Source of the DNA: Longispora albida DSM 44784
Lineage (GTDB): Bacteria > Actinomycetota > Actinomycetes > Mycobacteriales > Micromonosporaceae
DNA length: 64,000 bases
Assembly (NCBI RefSeq): GCF_000379825.1
Contig: NZ_KB903813.1
Span: 695,333-759,332, forward strand
Direction of reading: 5' to 3'
Shown here: positions 37,416-46,622 of the stretch, one piece after another
Layout of the letters: every line of letters begins with the position of its first letter
Numbering within the stretch: position 1 is the stretch's first letter
Notes under the pieces: generated by a model
The model's database searches: none
The model's input: the letters and a program-made list of their open reading frames with translations, nothing else
What the model was told of the DNA's origin: nothing
Translations under genes and position numbers: made by a program

Positions 37416-38375
37416 CTACGCGCCGCCCAGCGTGAAGTGCCCCCGCAGCGTGGCGTAGGCATCGTTCTCAGCATCCAGTGCGTCCAGCGCCCACAGGGCC
37501 GCGCCGAGCACCGGGGGAGCGGTCACGATCACGGGGGTCGCGCCGACCGGCAAACCGGCTCGGATGCCGGTGACCAGGAGGCGGGGTTCTGACTGGAGGA
37601 CGCCTCCGCCGAGTACCACATCATGATCTTGAAGTTGGAGGGCTGTGGCCGCGACGCGCGCCTGGGCTAGGACCTCCTCGATCTGGCGGTCCACCCATGA
37701 CAGCGCGACCGGATCTCCCGCGTCGGCCACGGTGAACAGGACCGGGGCGAGTTCGGGCAGGCGGCCGGGGTCGATCTCGCCGAGGTGGACGCTGATCGCC
37801 ACCGCGCGGGCCGTCGGGCGGCCGAAGTGGGCCGCGACCGCCCCGGTCAGCGCGGTCGGCTCGCCCCGGCCCTCCTCGCCGCGGACTGCGGACCACAGCG
37901 CCATCCGGGCCAGGTGGTGCCCGCCGCCCCAGTCGCCGGACAGCTCACCCAGCGCCGGGAAACGGAAAGTGCGGCCGTCGGCTGCCACGCCGACGCAGTT
38001 CGTGCCGGCCCCGCACACCACCGCGACGGCACCCTTCTTCGTCGTACCGGCCCTGAGCAGCGCGAACGTGTCGTTGTCCAGCCGGATCTCCGCCGCCCAC
38101 CCGGCCCTGGCCGCGCCATCGTTCAGCGTCGCGATCTCGTGTGGCAGGTCGGCGCCGGCCAGGTACAGCTCGGCCCGGTCGAGCGTGACGCCGGCCTGGG
38201 CCGTCGCCTCGGTGACGAGCTTGTCCAGGTACGCGATCGAGCCGTCGAAACCCAGGTGGAACGGCGAGGACCCGCCGCCGCGCACCCTGGCCAGCACCCG
38301 GCCTGCCGTGTCGCCGACCAGGACCTCGGTCTTCGAGTTGCCGCCGTCGACGGCGACGTAGTGCCGGACTACCAC
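37416..38375 (-). CDS. N-acetylglucosamine kinase-like protein (BadF/BadG/BcrA/BcrD ATPase family)
   Basis: 319 residues from GTG 38375, overlapping the GH4 stop by 7 bp. ASKHA fold: phosphate 1 VAVDGGNSKTEVLVGD, phosphate 2 VVCGAGTNCVGVA, GELSGDWGGGHHL and adenosine region VVLGGGVLQS. The closest functional group is GlcNAc/sugar kinases of eukaryotic type. It probably phosphorylates the sugar released or handled by the adjacent GH4 enzyme. It is the last gene of the ROK-GH4-kinase operon; chitin-derived amino sugar is a plausible substrate but not shown. Confidence 0.85.
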   Translation of the reverse strand: MVVRHYVAVDGGNSKTEVLVGDTAGRVLARVRGGGSSPFHLGFDGSIAYLDKLVTEATAQAGVTLDRAELYLAGADLPHEIATLNDGAARAGWAAEIRLDNDTFALLRAGTTKKGAVAVVCGAGTNCVGVAADGRTFRFPALGELSGDWGGGHHLARMALWSAVRGEEGRGEPTALTGAVAAHFGRPTARAVAISVHLGEIDPGRLPELAPVLFTVADAGDPVALSWVDRQIEEVLAQARVAATALQLQDHDVVLGGGVLQSEPRLLVTGIRAGLPVGATPVIVTAPPVLGAALWALDALDAENDAYATLRGHFTLGGA

Positions 38376-39598
38376 GGCAGGTGCCTGTCCTTCAGGATCG
38401 ACGCCGTGAGCTGCTCGGCGAGCGCGTGCTGGCCGACGAGCGGGTGGGCGAGCAGCGCCCGGTACACCCGGTCGGCCCCGCCGAGGGTCGCGGCCAGCAC
38501 GGCCAGCTCCTCGTACGCCGAGGTGTGCGCGACCAGGCCGGCCAGCTCCGGGGCGAGCGGCCTGACCGGCAGCGGCACGGCGCCGTTCGCGTCGACGGAA
38601 CACATGGTCTCGATGACGGCGTCGTCCGGCAGGAAAGGCAGTGCACCGTTGTTGCGGACATTTGCCGAATGGATGCCCGGAGTCTCCCCGGTCAGCGCGG
38701 TAATCAGGCCGACGGCGGCCTCGGAGTAGAAAGCGCCGCCACGCTTGGCGAGCAATTCGGGCTTCGTATCCAATTTGGGGTCTGCATACATTTTCAGTAG
38801 TTCCGCCTCGATTGCGGCGACTTTCTGCCCGCGGGTTTCCGCACCCCGTTCCTCGGCGACGACTTCGTCGTGCTGATAGAAGTAGCGCAGGTAGTAGGAC
38901 GGCACGTTGCCGAGCTGGGTGAGCACCTTCTCCGGCAGCATCAGCTCGGCGGCCAGCTCCGGCAGGTGGTCAGACAGCAGCTCCGGCAGCCGGTCCACCC
39001 CGTCGACGTAGGCAGCGCGTTCCCAGGTCAGATGGTTGAGCCCGACGTGGTCGAGCAGCACGGCCTCCGGCTCGACGCCGAGCAGCCGGGCGAAGCGCCG
39101 CTGGAACCCGATGGCCACGTTGCACAGCCCGACCGCGTTGTGCCCGGCGTCGAGCAGCGCCCGGGTCACGATGCCGGTCGGGTTGGTGAAGTCCACGATG
39201 ACCGCGTTGTCCGGAGCCTGCCGGGCCACGTCGAGGACCACCGGTACCGTCCGCAGCGCCTTGGCCAGCCCGCCGGCCCCGGTCGTCTCCTGCCCGACGC
39301 AGCCGCACTCCAGCGGGAACGTCTCGTCGGTGATCCTGGCTTCCTGCCCGCCGACCCTGAGCTGGACGATGACCACGTCAGCCCCGTCCAGGCCCTCCTC
39401 GAGGCTCGTCGTCCAGCTCACCTTGCCCGCGTGGCCGTACCTGGCGAAGATCCGGCCGCCGAACGGGCCGATCATGTCCAGCCGGCCGGCGGCCGGGTCG
39501 ACCAGCGCCAGCTCGCTGACACTCGTGCTCAGCCGGGCGAAACCGTCGATCAGCTCCGGGCTGTACGTCGACCCGCCGCCGATCACCGCGACCTTCAT
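38369..39598 (-). CDS. Family 4 glycoside hydrolase (6-phospho-beta-glucosidase type)
   Basis: 409 residues from ATG 39598 (ATGA overlap with the ROK stop). Rossmann N-terminus MKVAVIGGGSTYSPELI, RVGGQEARITDE, VDFTNPTG, GLCNVAIGFQRR with the metal-binding Cys and HVGLNHLTWERAA with the metal-ligand His. GH4 enzymes use NAD+ and Mn2+ to split phosphorylated disaccharides by a redox-assisted mechanism. No PTS gene is in the window, so unphosphorylated or otherwise phosphorylated substrate is possible. It works with the neighbouring kinase and ROK regulator in disaccharide use. Confidence 0.92.
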   Translation of the reverse strand: MKVAVIGGGSTYSPELIDGFARLSTSVSELALVDPAAGRLDMIGPFGGRIFARYGHAGKVSWTTSLEEGLDGADVVIVQLRVGGQEARITDETFPLECGCVGQETTGAGGLAKALRTVPVVLDVARQAPDNAVIVDFTNPTGIVTRALLDAGHNAVGLCNVAIGFQRRFARLLGVEPEAVLLDHVGLNHLTWERAAYVDGVDRLPELLSDHLPELAAELMLPEKVLTQLGNVPSYYLRYFYQHDEVVAEERGAETRGQKVAAIEAELLKMYADPKLDTKPELLAKRGGAFYSEAAVGLITALTGETPGIHSANVRNNGALPFLPDDAVIETMCSVDANGAVPLPVRPLAPELAGLVAHTSAYEELAVLAATLGGADRVYRALLAHPLVGQHALAEQLTASILKDRHLPW

Positions 39599-40701
39599 GC
39601 GTTCTCTCCTCGCGTCACTCGCTGCTCGTACTCCCAGCCCCCGGCCAGGCTCCCGCCCGGCCCCGGGCCCGTGTTCCCGCCTCGCGCATCCGGGTCCGCC
39701 TTGTTCGCGTTCGTGCCGTGCCCGCCCAGTGCCGGGCTCTCGCCCTGGATCAGCCGGTGCCGGACGGCGGTCAGTGCGGCGCTGACCGCGCCGCGGAGTA
39801 CCGGGTCGCCGTCCACGTGGGACAGCGCGACCGGTACGGCGAACGGCCTGCCGCTCAGCTCTGCCTCGACCGCCCGGCGCAGCTCCTCGCCGCCGCGCCT
39901 GGCCAGCCGGCCGGCCAGCACGATCCGGGGCGGGTCGAGCACGGCCACGATCGCGACCAGCGCCGTGGCGACGCGCCGGGCAACCTCCACGATGGGCAGT
40001 CCGTCCGTCGCGGTGCCGCCGAGCATGTCCTGGAGTGCCCCGGTACCGACCGGGAGGTACCCGATCTCCCCGGCCCCACCCGAAGCCCCCCGCAGCAGCT
40101 CGCCCCCGAGGTCGATGGCGAGCCCGAGCCCGGCGTCCAGCCACAGCAGGGTGAACGGCCCGTTCTGGTACTCGCGCTCGGCGACAGCCGCCAGGTTCAC
40201 GTCGTTGTCCACGTCGAGCGGGCAGCCGGCCAGTGCCCGCAGCCGGTCGGCCACGCCGGGCCCTGACCAGCCGGGCAGGTCGATATGCCGGATCTCCCCG
40301 GATGCCGGGTCGTACGAGCCGGGCACGGCGAGCTGAATGTGCTGTACGGACAGTGAGGACAGTGCGCGCTCGATCACATCCACTGTGAACTGCTGCCGCG
40401 TCTGTCCAGTGAGGTCGCTCACCTCCACGGCCACACCGGACGGTCCGACGGAGATGCCCGCCACGTGTGCGGCGTCGGGGTTGGGGGCGTAGATCTCGGC
40501 GTTCGGGCCGGGCCTGCCGGTCTCGTGGCCGGTGACGACGGCCAGCCCGGAGCCCACCAGACTGCGGAGCATCTCCGAGGCGGTCGGCTTGGAAAAGCCT
40601 GTCAATTCCCGCAAATCGCCCCGGGTGAGCCGGCCCTCCGCGAGAAGATGGCGCAGGGCCGCCCCCTCGTTCAGCGCCCTCAGATGGCGGGATGTCGCCA
40701 T
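39595..40701 (-). CDS. ROK-family transcriptional repressor
   Basis: 368 residues. N-terminal winged helix (RHLLAEGRLTRGDLRELTGFSKPTASEMLRSLVGSGLAVV) and a ROK sugar-binding/kinase-like domain (VAGISVGPSGVAVEV ... LWLDAGLGLAIDLGGELLRGASGGAGEIGYLPVG). The residues before the last 45 form the domain; the tail is Gly-rich. It heads the operon and probably represses it until a sugar or sugar phosphate binds. A direct-repeat-like sequence lies directly upstream as operator candidate. Confidence 0.9.
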   Translation of the reverse strand: MATSRHLRALNEGAALRHLLAEGRLTRGDLRELTGFSKPTASEMLRSLVGSGLAVVTGHETGRPGPNAEIYAPNPDAAHVAGISVGPSGVAVEVSDLTGQTRQQFTVDVIERALSSLSVQHIQLAVPGSYDPASGEIRHIDLPGWSGPGVADRLRALAGCPLDVDNDVNLAAVAEREYQNGPFTLLWLDAGLGLAIDLGGELLRGASGGAGEIGYLPVGTGALQDMLGGTATDGLPIVEVARRVATALVAIVAVLDPPRIVLAGRLARRGGEELRRAVEAELSGRPFAVPVALSHVDGDPVLRGAVSAALTAVRHRLIQGESPALGGHGTNANKADPDARGGNTGPGPGGSLAGGWEYEQRVTRGENA

Positions 40702-40718
40702 ATAGCACCCCAGTAATA

Positions 40719-40743
40719 GTTAGTAAGACTGACTGACAATAAC
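40719..40743. promoter_or_regulatory. Operator candidate upstream of the ROK operon
   Basis: GTTAGTAAGACTGACTGACAATAAC, read in two parts as GTTAGTAAGACTG and ACTGACAATAAC, lies 18 bp before the ROK start. It has ACTGACTGAC direct repeats and loosely symmetric GTTA/TAAC ends, similar in kind to sites of ROK repressors. Confidence 0.45.
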
Positions 40744-40936
40744 ACCCGGCCGGGGTACCTGACTATGGCCGTCGATCTGTGCTCCGAACCGGCCTCCTGC
40801 GCTAAATGTCGGAAAAGGTTCCCTCATTACTGAGAGATGACGGCATTGGAATCCGAATGTGATCTTGCGAGCATCCGATTTGGACCGACTATCACTTCAC
40901 TGTCTGTAATGGATTTCGCGCGTTGGCTGGATTTTC

Positions 40937-40951
40937 GCAGCTCAGAGCTGC
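40937..40951. promoter_or_regulatory. Palindrome upstream of the PadR regulator
   Basis: GCAGCTC-A-GAGCTGC is a perfect 7-bp inverted repeat ending 13 bp before the padR-type start. PadR proteins usually repress themselves through a short palindrome, so this is a candidate autoregulatory site. The remaining 40744-40936 spacer is relatively AT-rich and holds no frame I can support. Confidence 0.5.
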
Positions 40952-40963
40952 ACCATATGAGGT

Positions 40964-41473
40964 ATGGCAGAAACTAGCCTTAATGCGACAGCCGCAGCCC
41001 TGTTGGGACTGCTACACGATGGACCGATGACCGGCGGCCAGCTCATGGCCGAGGCGGAGCGTCGACTGGGTGCCTACTGGACGATGACTCGTTCACAGGT
41101 GTACCGCGAGCTCCCGGTCCTGGCCGAGCGGGGTTATCTGACCCTCGGCAAGCCTGGCCCGCGTTCGAGCCAGCCTTACAAGATCACGGCCAAGGGCAAG
41201 AAGGAGTTCGGCAAGTGGCTCACCGAGCCCGCCGGGCGTGACCAGGTGCGTAACCCGGTCGTGCTCCGGACGGCGTTCAGCAGCCTCATGCCGAAGGCCG
41301 AGAAGCAGGACATGTACACCGAGGCCGTCACCTACCACAACACCGCCCTCAACGAGGTGCGCGAGGCAGCCAGGGAGGCCAAGAAGAGCGGCGACGAGTC
41401 GACCGCGACAGCGCTCGAGTTCGCCGTCGGTTACCACAAGGCCGTTCTGGCCTGGCTCAAGACGGCCGGCTGA
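40964..41473 (+). CDS. PadR-family transcriptional regulator
   Basis: 169 residues. The N-terminal winged helix is typical: LNATAAALLGLLHDGPMTGGQLMAEAERRLGAYWTMTRSQVYRELPVLAERGYLTLGK. The C-terminal half (about 90-169) is helical, as in Vir-type (PadR subfamily) dimerisation domains. No target gene is in the same transcript; it stands alone before prfB. The AT-richer promoter and a 15-bp palindrome precede it. Confidence 0.9.
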   Translation: MAETSLNATAAALLGLLHDGPMTGGQLMAEAERRLGAYWTMTRSQVYRELPVLAERGYLTLGKPGPRSSQPYKITAKGKKEFGKWLTEPAGRDQVRNPVVLRTAFSSLMPKAEKQDMYTEAVTYHNTALNEVREAAREAKKSGDESTATALEFAVGYHKAVLAWLKTAG

Positions 41474-41730
41474 TCCAGCCTTCCGTCCGCAAGCCGGACC
41501 ACGGGTCGTACCACTGCTGTCCGCCACTGAGCCGAGGTTCCCAACGGCTCAGCGGTGGCTGACACAGGCGGCACCCGCCGCCCGGTCCGACCCGGGACCC
41601 AACCAGACCGGGACGCGCGGGCCGGCCCTCCCCAGGGCCGGCCCGCCTACCGTTTCCGCCCCTCTCGCCATGAATGCCCCTTCCCAGTACCCGTCCGGCG
41701 GATTTCCCGCGGTGGCCGTACCCTGGGACG

Positions 41731-42855
41731 GTGACAACCACGCTGGAACTCGCCGAGGCCATCAAGGATCTCGACGGCAAGCTGCGCAGCATCGAGGCAG
41801 TCCTGGACGTAGCCAAGCTCCGTAAGGACAAGGCCGGCCTGGAGGAGGCGGCCTCCGCGCCGGACCTCTGGGACGACCAGGCGCGCGCCCAGCAGGTCAC
41901 GTCGAGGCTGTCGTACGTCAACAGCGAGATCAACCGGGTCGAGGGCCTGCGCGGCCGGGTCGACGACGCGAGCCTGCTGCTGGAGCTGGCCGAGGCCGAG
42001 GACGACCCGTCGGCGCTGACCGACGTCGCCGAGGAGATCACCAAGCTCCGCAAGTCGATCGACGAGCTGGAGGTCCGCACCCTGCTGTCCGGCGACTACG
42101 ACGCCCGTGAGGCGCTGGTCTCCGTCCGGTCGGGCGCCGGTGGCGTGGACGCCGCCGACTTCGCCGAGATGCTCCTGCGCATGTACCTGCGCTGGGCCGA
42201 GCGGCACGGCTACCCGACCGAGGTCTACGACACCTCCTACGCCGAGGAGGCCGGCCTCAAGTCCGCGACGTTCGCGGTCAAGGTCCCCTACGCCTACGGC
42301 ACCCTGTCCGTCGAGGCCGGCACACACCGGCTGGTCCGGATCAGCCCGTTCGACAACCAGGGCCGGCGTCAGACGAGCTTCGCCGCGATCGAGGTCGTGC
42401 CGGTCGTCGAGCAGACCGACGACATCGAGATCCCCGAGGACGAGATCCGCGTCGACGTGTACCGGGCTTCGGGCCCCGGCGGCCAGGGCGTCAACACGAC
42501 CGACTCCGCCGTCCGGCTGACCCACATCCCGACGAACATCGTGGTGTCCTGCCAGAACGAGCGTTCCCAGCTCCAGAACAAGGCGACGGCGATGGTCGTC
42601 CTCAAGGCGAAGCTGCTCGCGCGCAAGCAGGCCGAGGAAGCCGCCAAGATCGACGCGCTCCGGGGTGACGTGGCCGGCTCGTGGGGCGACCAGATGCGCT
42701 CCTACGTCCTGCACCCGTACCAGATGGTGAAGGACCTGCGCACGGAGCACGAGACGGGCAATCCGACCGCCGTGCTCGACGGGGACATCGATGGGTTCAT
42801 CGAGGCCGGAATCCGCTGGCGCAAACAGCGCGAGCGGGCAGCCTCAGAATCGTGA
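41731..42855 (+). CDS. prfB: Peptide chain release factor 2
   Basis: 374 residues from GTG 41731. Domain 2/4 has the stop-codon-reading tripeptide SPF in [15 protein letters not shown], and domain 3 the peptidyl-hydrolysis motif SGPGGQGVN. It terminates translation at UGA and UAA. Unlike many bacteria the gene has no programmed +1 frameshift: the frame is continuous from the start. It leads the prfB-ftsE-ftsX cluster found throughout actinobacteria. The in-frame extension to 41674 has no family similarity. Confidence 0.97.
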   Translation: MTTTLELAEAIKDLDGKLRSIEAVLDVAKLRKDKAGLEEAASAPDLWDDQARAQQVTSRLSYVNSEINRVEGLRGRVDDASLLLELAEAEDDPSALTDVAEEITKLRKSIDELEVRTLLSGDYDAREALVSVRSGAGGVDAADFAEMLLRMYLRWAERHGYPTEVYDTSYAEEAGLKSATFAVKVPYAYGTLSVEAGTHRLVRISPFDNQGRRQTSFAAIEVVPVVEQTDDIEIPEDEIRVDVYRASGPGGQGVNTTDSAVRLTHIPTNIVVSCQNERSQLQNKATAMVVLKAKLLARKQAEEAAKIDALRGDVAGSWGDQMRSYVLHPYQMVKDLRTEHETGNPTAVLDGDIDGFIEAGIRWRKQRERAASES

Positions 42856-42870
42856 CGTAGACTGCCCGAC

Positions 42871-43551
42871 GTGATCCGGCTTGAGCACGTTACGAAGACG
42901 TATCCGAAGGCGAGCAGGCCGTCGATCGAAGACGCGACAGTCTCGATCGAGAAGGGCGAGTTCGTCTTCTTCATCGGACCGACCGGCTCCGGCAAGTCCA
43001 CGATCGTCAAGCTGATGCTGCGTGAGATCACCCCGACCAAGGGGAAGGTCTTCGTCAACGGCAAGGACATCACGAGCATCCGGCCGTGGAAGGTGGCGAA
43101 CTTCCGCCGCTCGATCGGCTGCGTGTTCCAGGACTTCCGGCTCCTGCCGAACCGGACGGCCTTCGAGAATGTCGCCTTCGCCCTGGAGGTCATCGGCAAG
43201 ACCAAGTCCGTGGCCCGCCGGGTGGTGCCCGAGGTGCTGGAACTGGTCGGTCTCGGCGGCAAGGAGCACCGGTTCCCGCACGAGCTGTCGGGTGGTGAGC
43301 AGCAGCGCGTGGCGGTGGCGAGGGCCTTCGTCAACCGGCCGCTGATCCTGCTGGCCGACGAGCCCACCGGAAACCTGGACCCGGACACGTCGATCGAGAT
43401 CATGCGCCTGCTCGACCGGATCAACCGGACCGGCACGACGATCGTGATGGTCACCCACGACTCGAACATCGTGAACCAGATGCGGCGCCGGGTCATCGAG
43501 GTCGACGGGGGTCGCATCGTGCGCGACCAGGCCCGCGGCGTGTACGGCTGA
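42871..43551 (+). CDS. ftsE: Cell-division ABC transporter ATPase FtsE
   Basis: 226 residues from GTG 42871. Walker [19 protein letters not shown]-loop [17 protein letters not shown], signature [15 protein letters not shown], Walker [17 protein letters not shown] and H-loop VTHDSN. With FtsX it forms a mechanotransmission complex that switches on periplasmic peptidoglycan hydrolases at the septum, and is not a real transporter. It lies 15 bp after prfB and 16 bp before ftsX. Confidence 0.97.
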   Translation: MIRLEHVTKTYPKASRPSIEDATVSIEKGEFVFFIGPTGSGKSTIVKLMLREITPTKGKVFVNGKDITSIRPWKVANFRRSIGCVFQDFRLLPNRTAFENVAFALEVIGKTKSVARRVVPEVLELVGLGGKEHRFPHELSGGEQQRVAVARAFVNRPLILLADEPTGNLDPDTSIEIMRLLDRINRTGTTIVMVTHDSNIVNQMRRRVIEVDGGRIVRDQARGVYG

Positions 43552-43567
43552 GGACGAGAGGTAATCG

Positions 43568-44443
43568 ATGCGTGCCAAATACGTCCTCGCCGAGGTCATG
43601 GTCGGCCTCTGGCGGAACGTGACGATGACGATCGCCATGATCCTGACCATGGCGGTGTCACTGACCCTGCTGGGTGTCAGCCTCCTGGCGGTGTGGAAAG
43701 TCGACGACATGAAGGAGTACTTCCACCACAACGTGGAAGTCTCGATCTTCCTGAAGAAGGACGCGACGCAGGACCAGCGCGACGGCCTGCGCGACCTGCT
43801 GAAGAAGGACGACCTGGTCGCCTCCGCGTCCTACGAGAGCAAGGAAGTCGCCTACCAGCGGTTCAAGCAGCAGTTCAAGGACGTTCCCGAGCTGATCAAC
43901 TCGACCCCGCCGGACGCGATCCCGGACTCCTACCGGATCAAGCTCAAGGACTCCGAGAAGACCGACCAGCTCATCGCCGGCTACCGCGACAAGCCAGGCG
44001 TGGACACCATCGTCGACCAGCGCAAACTGCTCGACAAGCTGTTCAAGTTCATCGTCGGTGGTCAGAAACTCGCACTGGGCTTCGCGGCGCTGGTCGGCCT
44101 GGCGGCACTGCTGCTCGTCGGGAACACGATCCAAGTCGCGGCATACAGCAAACGGCGTGAGGTCTCGATCATGCGCCTGGTCGGCGCGTCCAACTGGTTC
44201 ATCCAGGCACCGTTCGTGCTGGAGGCGGCGTTCGCCGGCGTCATCGGCGCGGTCCTCGCCTGGCTGATGCTGGTCGTCGGCAAGATATTCGTCCTGGACA
44301 GCGCGACGAAGTCGATCGCTTCGCTGATCTCACCGTTCCAGTGGGGCGACATCTGGATGATGCTGCCGCTGCTGGCCGCGGTGGCTGGGGTGGTCAACGC
44401 GATCGTCGGATGGATAACCCTGCGCTTCTACATCAAGGTCTAG
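43568..44443 (+). CDS. ftsX: Cell-division membrane protein FtsX
   Basis: 291 residues with four transmembrane helices: one near 20-45, then three in the C-terminal 130 residues (ALGFAALVGLAALLLVGNTI, FVLEAAFAGVIGAVLAWLMLVV, MLPLLAAVAGVVNAIVGWI). The large extracellular loop (about 50-165) with SIFLKKDATQDQ and AYQRFKQQFKDVP binds the hydrolase or its activator. An M23 hydrolase gene follows and is a natural client. A hairpin repeat starts 4 bp after the stop, so ftsX may end the transcript. Confidence 0.97.
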   Translation: MRAKYVLAEVMVGLWRNVTMTIAMILTMAVSLTLLGVSLLAVWKVDDMKEYFHHNVEVSIFLKKDATQDQRDGLRDLLKKDDLVASASYESKEVAYQRFKQQFKDVPELINSTPPDAIPDSYRIKLKDSEKTDQLIAGYRDKPGVDTIVDQRKLLDKLFKFIVGGQKLALGFAALVGLAALLLVGNTIQVAAYSKRREVSIMRLVGASNWFIQAPFVLEAAFAGVIGAVLAWLMLVVGKIFVLDSATKSIASLISPFQWGDIWMMLPLLAAVAGVVNAIVGWITLRFYIKV

Positions 44444-44447
44444 GTAG

Positions 44448-44625
44448 TGCCGACCCGCTGAGAACGAATCTGGACTGCGCAGCGAGCCCTCCCACGTACA
44501 ACACCGGTACGAGGGAGGGCTCGCTGCTTGCCAGATCCGCCCTCAGCGGGCCACCTCGCCTTAGATCAAGAGCGAAGATCAAGATCAAGGGCGTCATCTT
44601 GTACCCGTGCCGGGGCTGGGCGGGT
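44448..44625 (+). repeat. Intergenic hairpin repeat, copy 5 (after ftsX)
   Basis: Outer arms 44452-44471 and 44533-44552 (16 of 20 paired; all four exceptions are A opposite C). Inner arms 44480-44493 and 44513-44526 are a perfect 14-bp stem with the CGTAC-AACACCG-GTACG cap. The tail has two GATCAAGAGC-type units and then GGCGTCATCTTGTACCCGTG, matching the copy 4 tail. The rest of the 313-bp gap (44626-44756) holds the promoter region of the M23 gene. Confidence 0.9.
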
Positions 44626-44756
44626 GGCCGGCGGTAAATCCGCAGCTCAGCTGGCTTCGCGGCACGGTTGCTGTGGTTGCCGATGTTGGGGCGTTTGTCC
44701 AAGATCGGTAATAGTCCTCCCGTAATCTGGCTGTACGCGGGGGGACGGGGCTGACG

Positions 44757-46010
44757 ATGCGACGTTCGGTGATGCTGCTGGTGGTGATGCTCGGGGCCGG
44801 GCTGGCAGTCCCGGCGTACGCCGACCCGGAGGCCGACCGGGAGCGGGTCGCAGCGCAGCTCGCCGAGGCGGGGGCGGTTCTCGAAGGCGCGACGGACCGG
44901 GCTCGTGAAGCTGCCCAGCAGCACGCCGCGGCCACGGCTCAGCTTCCGGCGGCCCAGGCCGCGGCGGCCGAGGCGCGCGGGATCGCAGCCGCGGCCTCAG
45001 CCGACTCCGAAGCTGCCCGCCGCGAAGCCGACCAGGCCCGGGGGGTGTACCAGCGGGCGACGGCCGCCTACGAGCAAGCCGCGAAGGAAGTCACCGACGC
45101 GCGTACCCAGGTGGCCACGTTCGCGAGCGCCGTGCACCAGGGCGGAGGCGTGCTGACGGTCAACACGCTGCTGGCCGCGAGGGATCCCCGCGAGCTGACG
45201 CACCGGCTGGAGTACCTGGACCAGATCGCCCGGCACAACTCGACCGCGCTGAGCCGGGTCACGTCGGCCCGGATGACGGCCCGGGTGAAGCAGAACGACG
45301 CCGACGTCGCCCGGCAGGCTGCCGAGGGTAAGGAGAAGGTGGCGGCCGAGAAGCTGGCGGTCGCCCAGCGCGCCGAGCGGGACGCGGACAACCGGGCGGC
45401 CGTTGCCCAGCAGCTCGTCGAGAAGCAGCAGCAGGCGATGCGGATCGCGAACGAGGAGAAGGACGCGAGCCTCGCCAGGTACGCGGAGTTGCAGGCTGAG
45501 AGCCAGCGCCTGGAACAGCTGCTCCGGGAGATCGCCGCGACCCCGGTCGCCCAGCCGGTACCGGAGGCTCCGGCGGCGGCACCGCCAGCGCCGTCAGGCG
45601 CCTACTTCCCGATGCCGGTACGCAACGCGTGGAAGTCCTCCGACTTCGGCTCGCGGTTCGACCCCTTCTACCACGTCTGGCAGCTCCACGCCGGCGTCGA
45701 CTTCGCCGCTTCGGGTGGCGAGCCGATCTACGCGGTGGCCGACGGCCGGGTGGTGCAGGCCGGCTGGAACGGCGGGTACGGCAAGTACACGTGTGTCGCG
45801 CACGGCCAGTACGACGGCCGGGGCCTGGCGACCTGCTACGCGCACCAGTCCACGATCCTGGTCGACCACGGGCAGAACGTGCGCGCCGGGCAGGTCATCG
45901 GCCGGATCGGCACGACGGGAGCCTCGACAGGCGACCATCTCCATTTCGAGGTACGCCTGAACGGCGCGCCCGTGCAGCCGCTGGACTTCCTGCCGCCCTG
46001 CCTCTGCTGA
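44757..46010 (+). CDS. Secreted M23 peptidoglycan endopeptidase with coiled-coil N-terminus
   Basis: 417 residues. Signal peptide 1-22 (ending PAYA), a long Ala/Glu/Arg-rich coiled coil (about 25-260), a Pro/Ala linker and a LytM/M23 domain with zinc ligands H311 and D315 (HAGVDFA) and H394/H396 (GDHLHFEV). The plan matches EnvC-like FtsEX partners, except that all four metal residues are present, so it is likely an active endopeptidase. Placed after ftsEX, it is probably the septal hydrolase activated by that complex (in mycobacteria the FtsEX client RipC is an NlpC/P60 enzyme instead). Confidence 0.9.
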   Translation: MRRSVMLLVVMLGAGLAVPAYADPEADRERVAAQLAEAGAVLEGATDRAREAAQQHAAATAQLPAAQAAAAEARGIAAAASADSEAARREADQARGVYQRATAAYEQAAKEVTDARTQVATFASAVHQGGGVLTVNTLLAARDPRELTHRLEYLDQIARHNSTALSRVTSARMTARVKQNDADVARQAAEGKEKVAAEKLAVAQRAERDADNRAAVAQQLVEKQQQAMRIANEEKDASLARYAELQAESQRLEQLLREIAATPVAQPVPEAPAAAPPAPSGAYFPMPVRNAWKSSDFGSRFDPFYHVWQLHAGVDFAASGGEPIYAVADGRVVQAGWNGGYGKYTCVAHGQYDGRGLATCYAHQSTILVDHGQNVRAGQVIGRIGTTGASTGDHLHFEVRLNGAPVQPLDFLPPCLC

Positions 46011-46082
46011 TATCCAGTCCTGGAATCCGGGGCACCGGGGATACCATTGGCCGGTTGTTCTCAGGAGGGAAAGGGCCGGTTC

Positions 46083-46559
46083 ATGCCGAAGGAGCAGGGG
46101 CGCAAAGTCGTCTCGACCAACCGCAAGGCGCGGCATGACTACGCCATCCTCGACACCTTCGAGGCTGGCATCGCCCTGATGGGTACCGAGGTCAAGTCGC
46201 TCCGCCTGGGCCGGGCCTCGCTGGCCGACGCCTTCGCCGACTTCTCCGGCACCGAGCTGTACCTGCACGGGCTGCACATCCCGGAGTACGCGATGGGCAC
46301 CTGGACCAACCACGCGCCGCGCCGGACCCGCAAGCTCCTCATGCACAAGCAGGAGCTGATCAAGCTGCACAACAAGGTCCAGGACGCCGGCGTCACCCTC
46401 GTGCCGCTGTCGATGTACTTCGAGAACGGCTGGTGCAAGGTCGAGCTGGGCCTGGCCAGGGGTAAGAAGTCCTGGGACAAGCGGCAGGACATCGCGACCC
46501 GCGACGCCAACCGCGAGATCCAGCGGGTGATGGGCCGCCGCAACAAGGGCATGGGCTGA
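46083..46559 (+). CDS. smpB: SsrA-binding protein SmpB
   Basis: 158 residues from ATG 46083 behind the ribosome site CAGGAGGGAAAG. Conserved blocks: [96 protein letters not shown] and the basic C-terminal tail. It binds the tRNA-like domain of tmRNA and brings it to stalled ribosomes. The tmRNA gene lies 64 bp downstream. Confidence 0.97.
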   Translation: MPKEQGRKVVSTNRKARHDYAILDTFEAGIALMGTEVKSLRLGRASLADAFADFSGTELYLHGLHIPEYAMGTWTNHAPRRTRKLLMHKQELIKLHNKVQDAGVTLVPLSMYFENGWCKVELGLARGKKSWDKRQDIATRDANREIQRVMGRRNKGMG

Positions 46560-46574
46560 CACGGCTTAACCGGC

Positions 46575-46604
46575 GTGACAGCCCTCCGGGGCGCGCGCTA
46601 GGCT
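46575..46604 (+). promoter_or_regulatory. Promoter of the tmRNA gene
   Basis: GTGACA (46575-46580), 18-bp spacer, TAGGCT (46599-46604) match the actinobacterial vegetative pattern. Transcription would start near 46611, twelve bases before the mature 5' end, leaving a leader for RNase P. Confidence 0.7.
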
Positions 46605-46622
46605 GGTGGCACAACACCATAA

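Noticed and set aside
41731-41900. Programmed +1 frameshift in prfB
   Set aside because: The frame is continuous with no early in-frame TGA, so the autoregulatory frameshift of other bacteria is absent.
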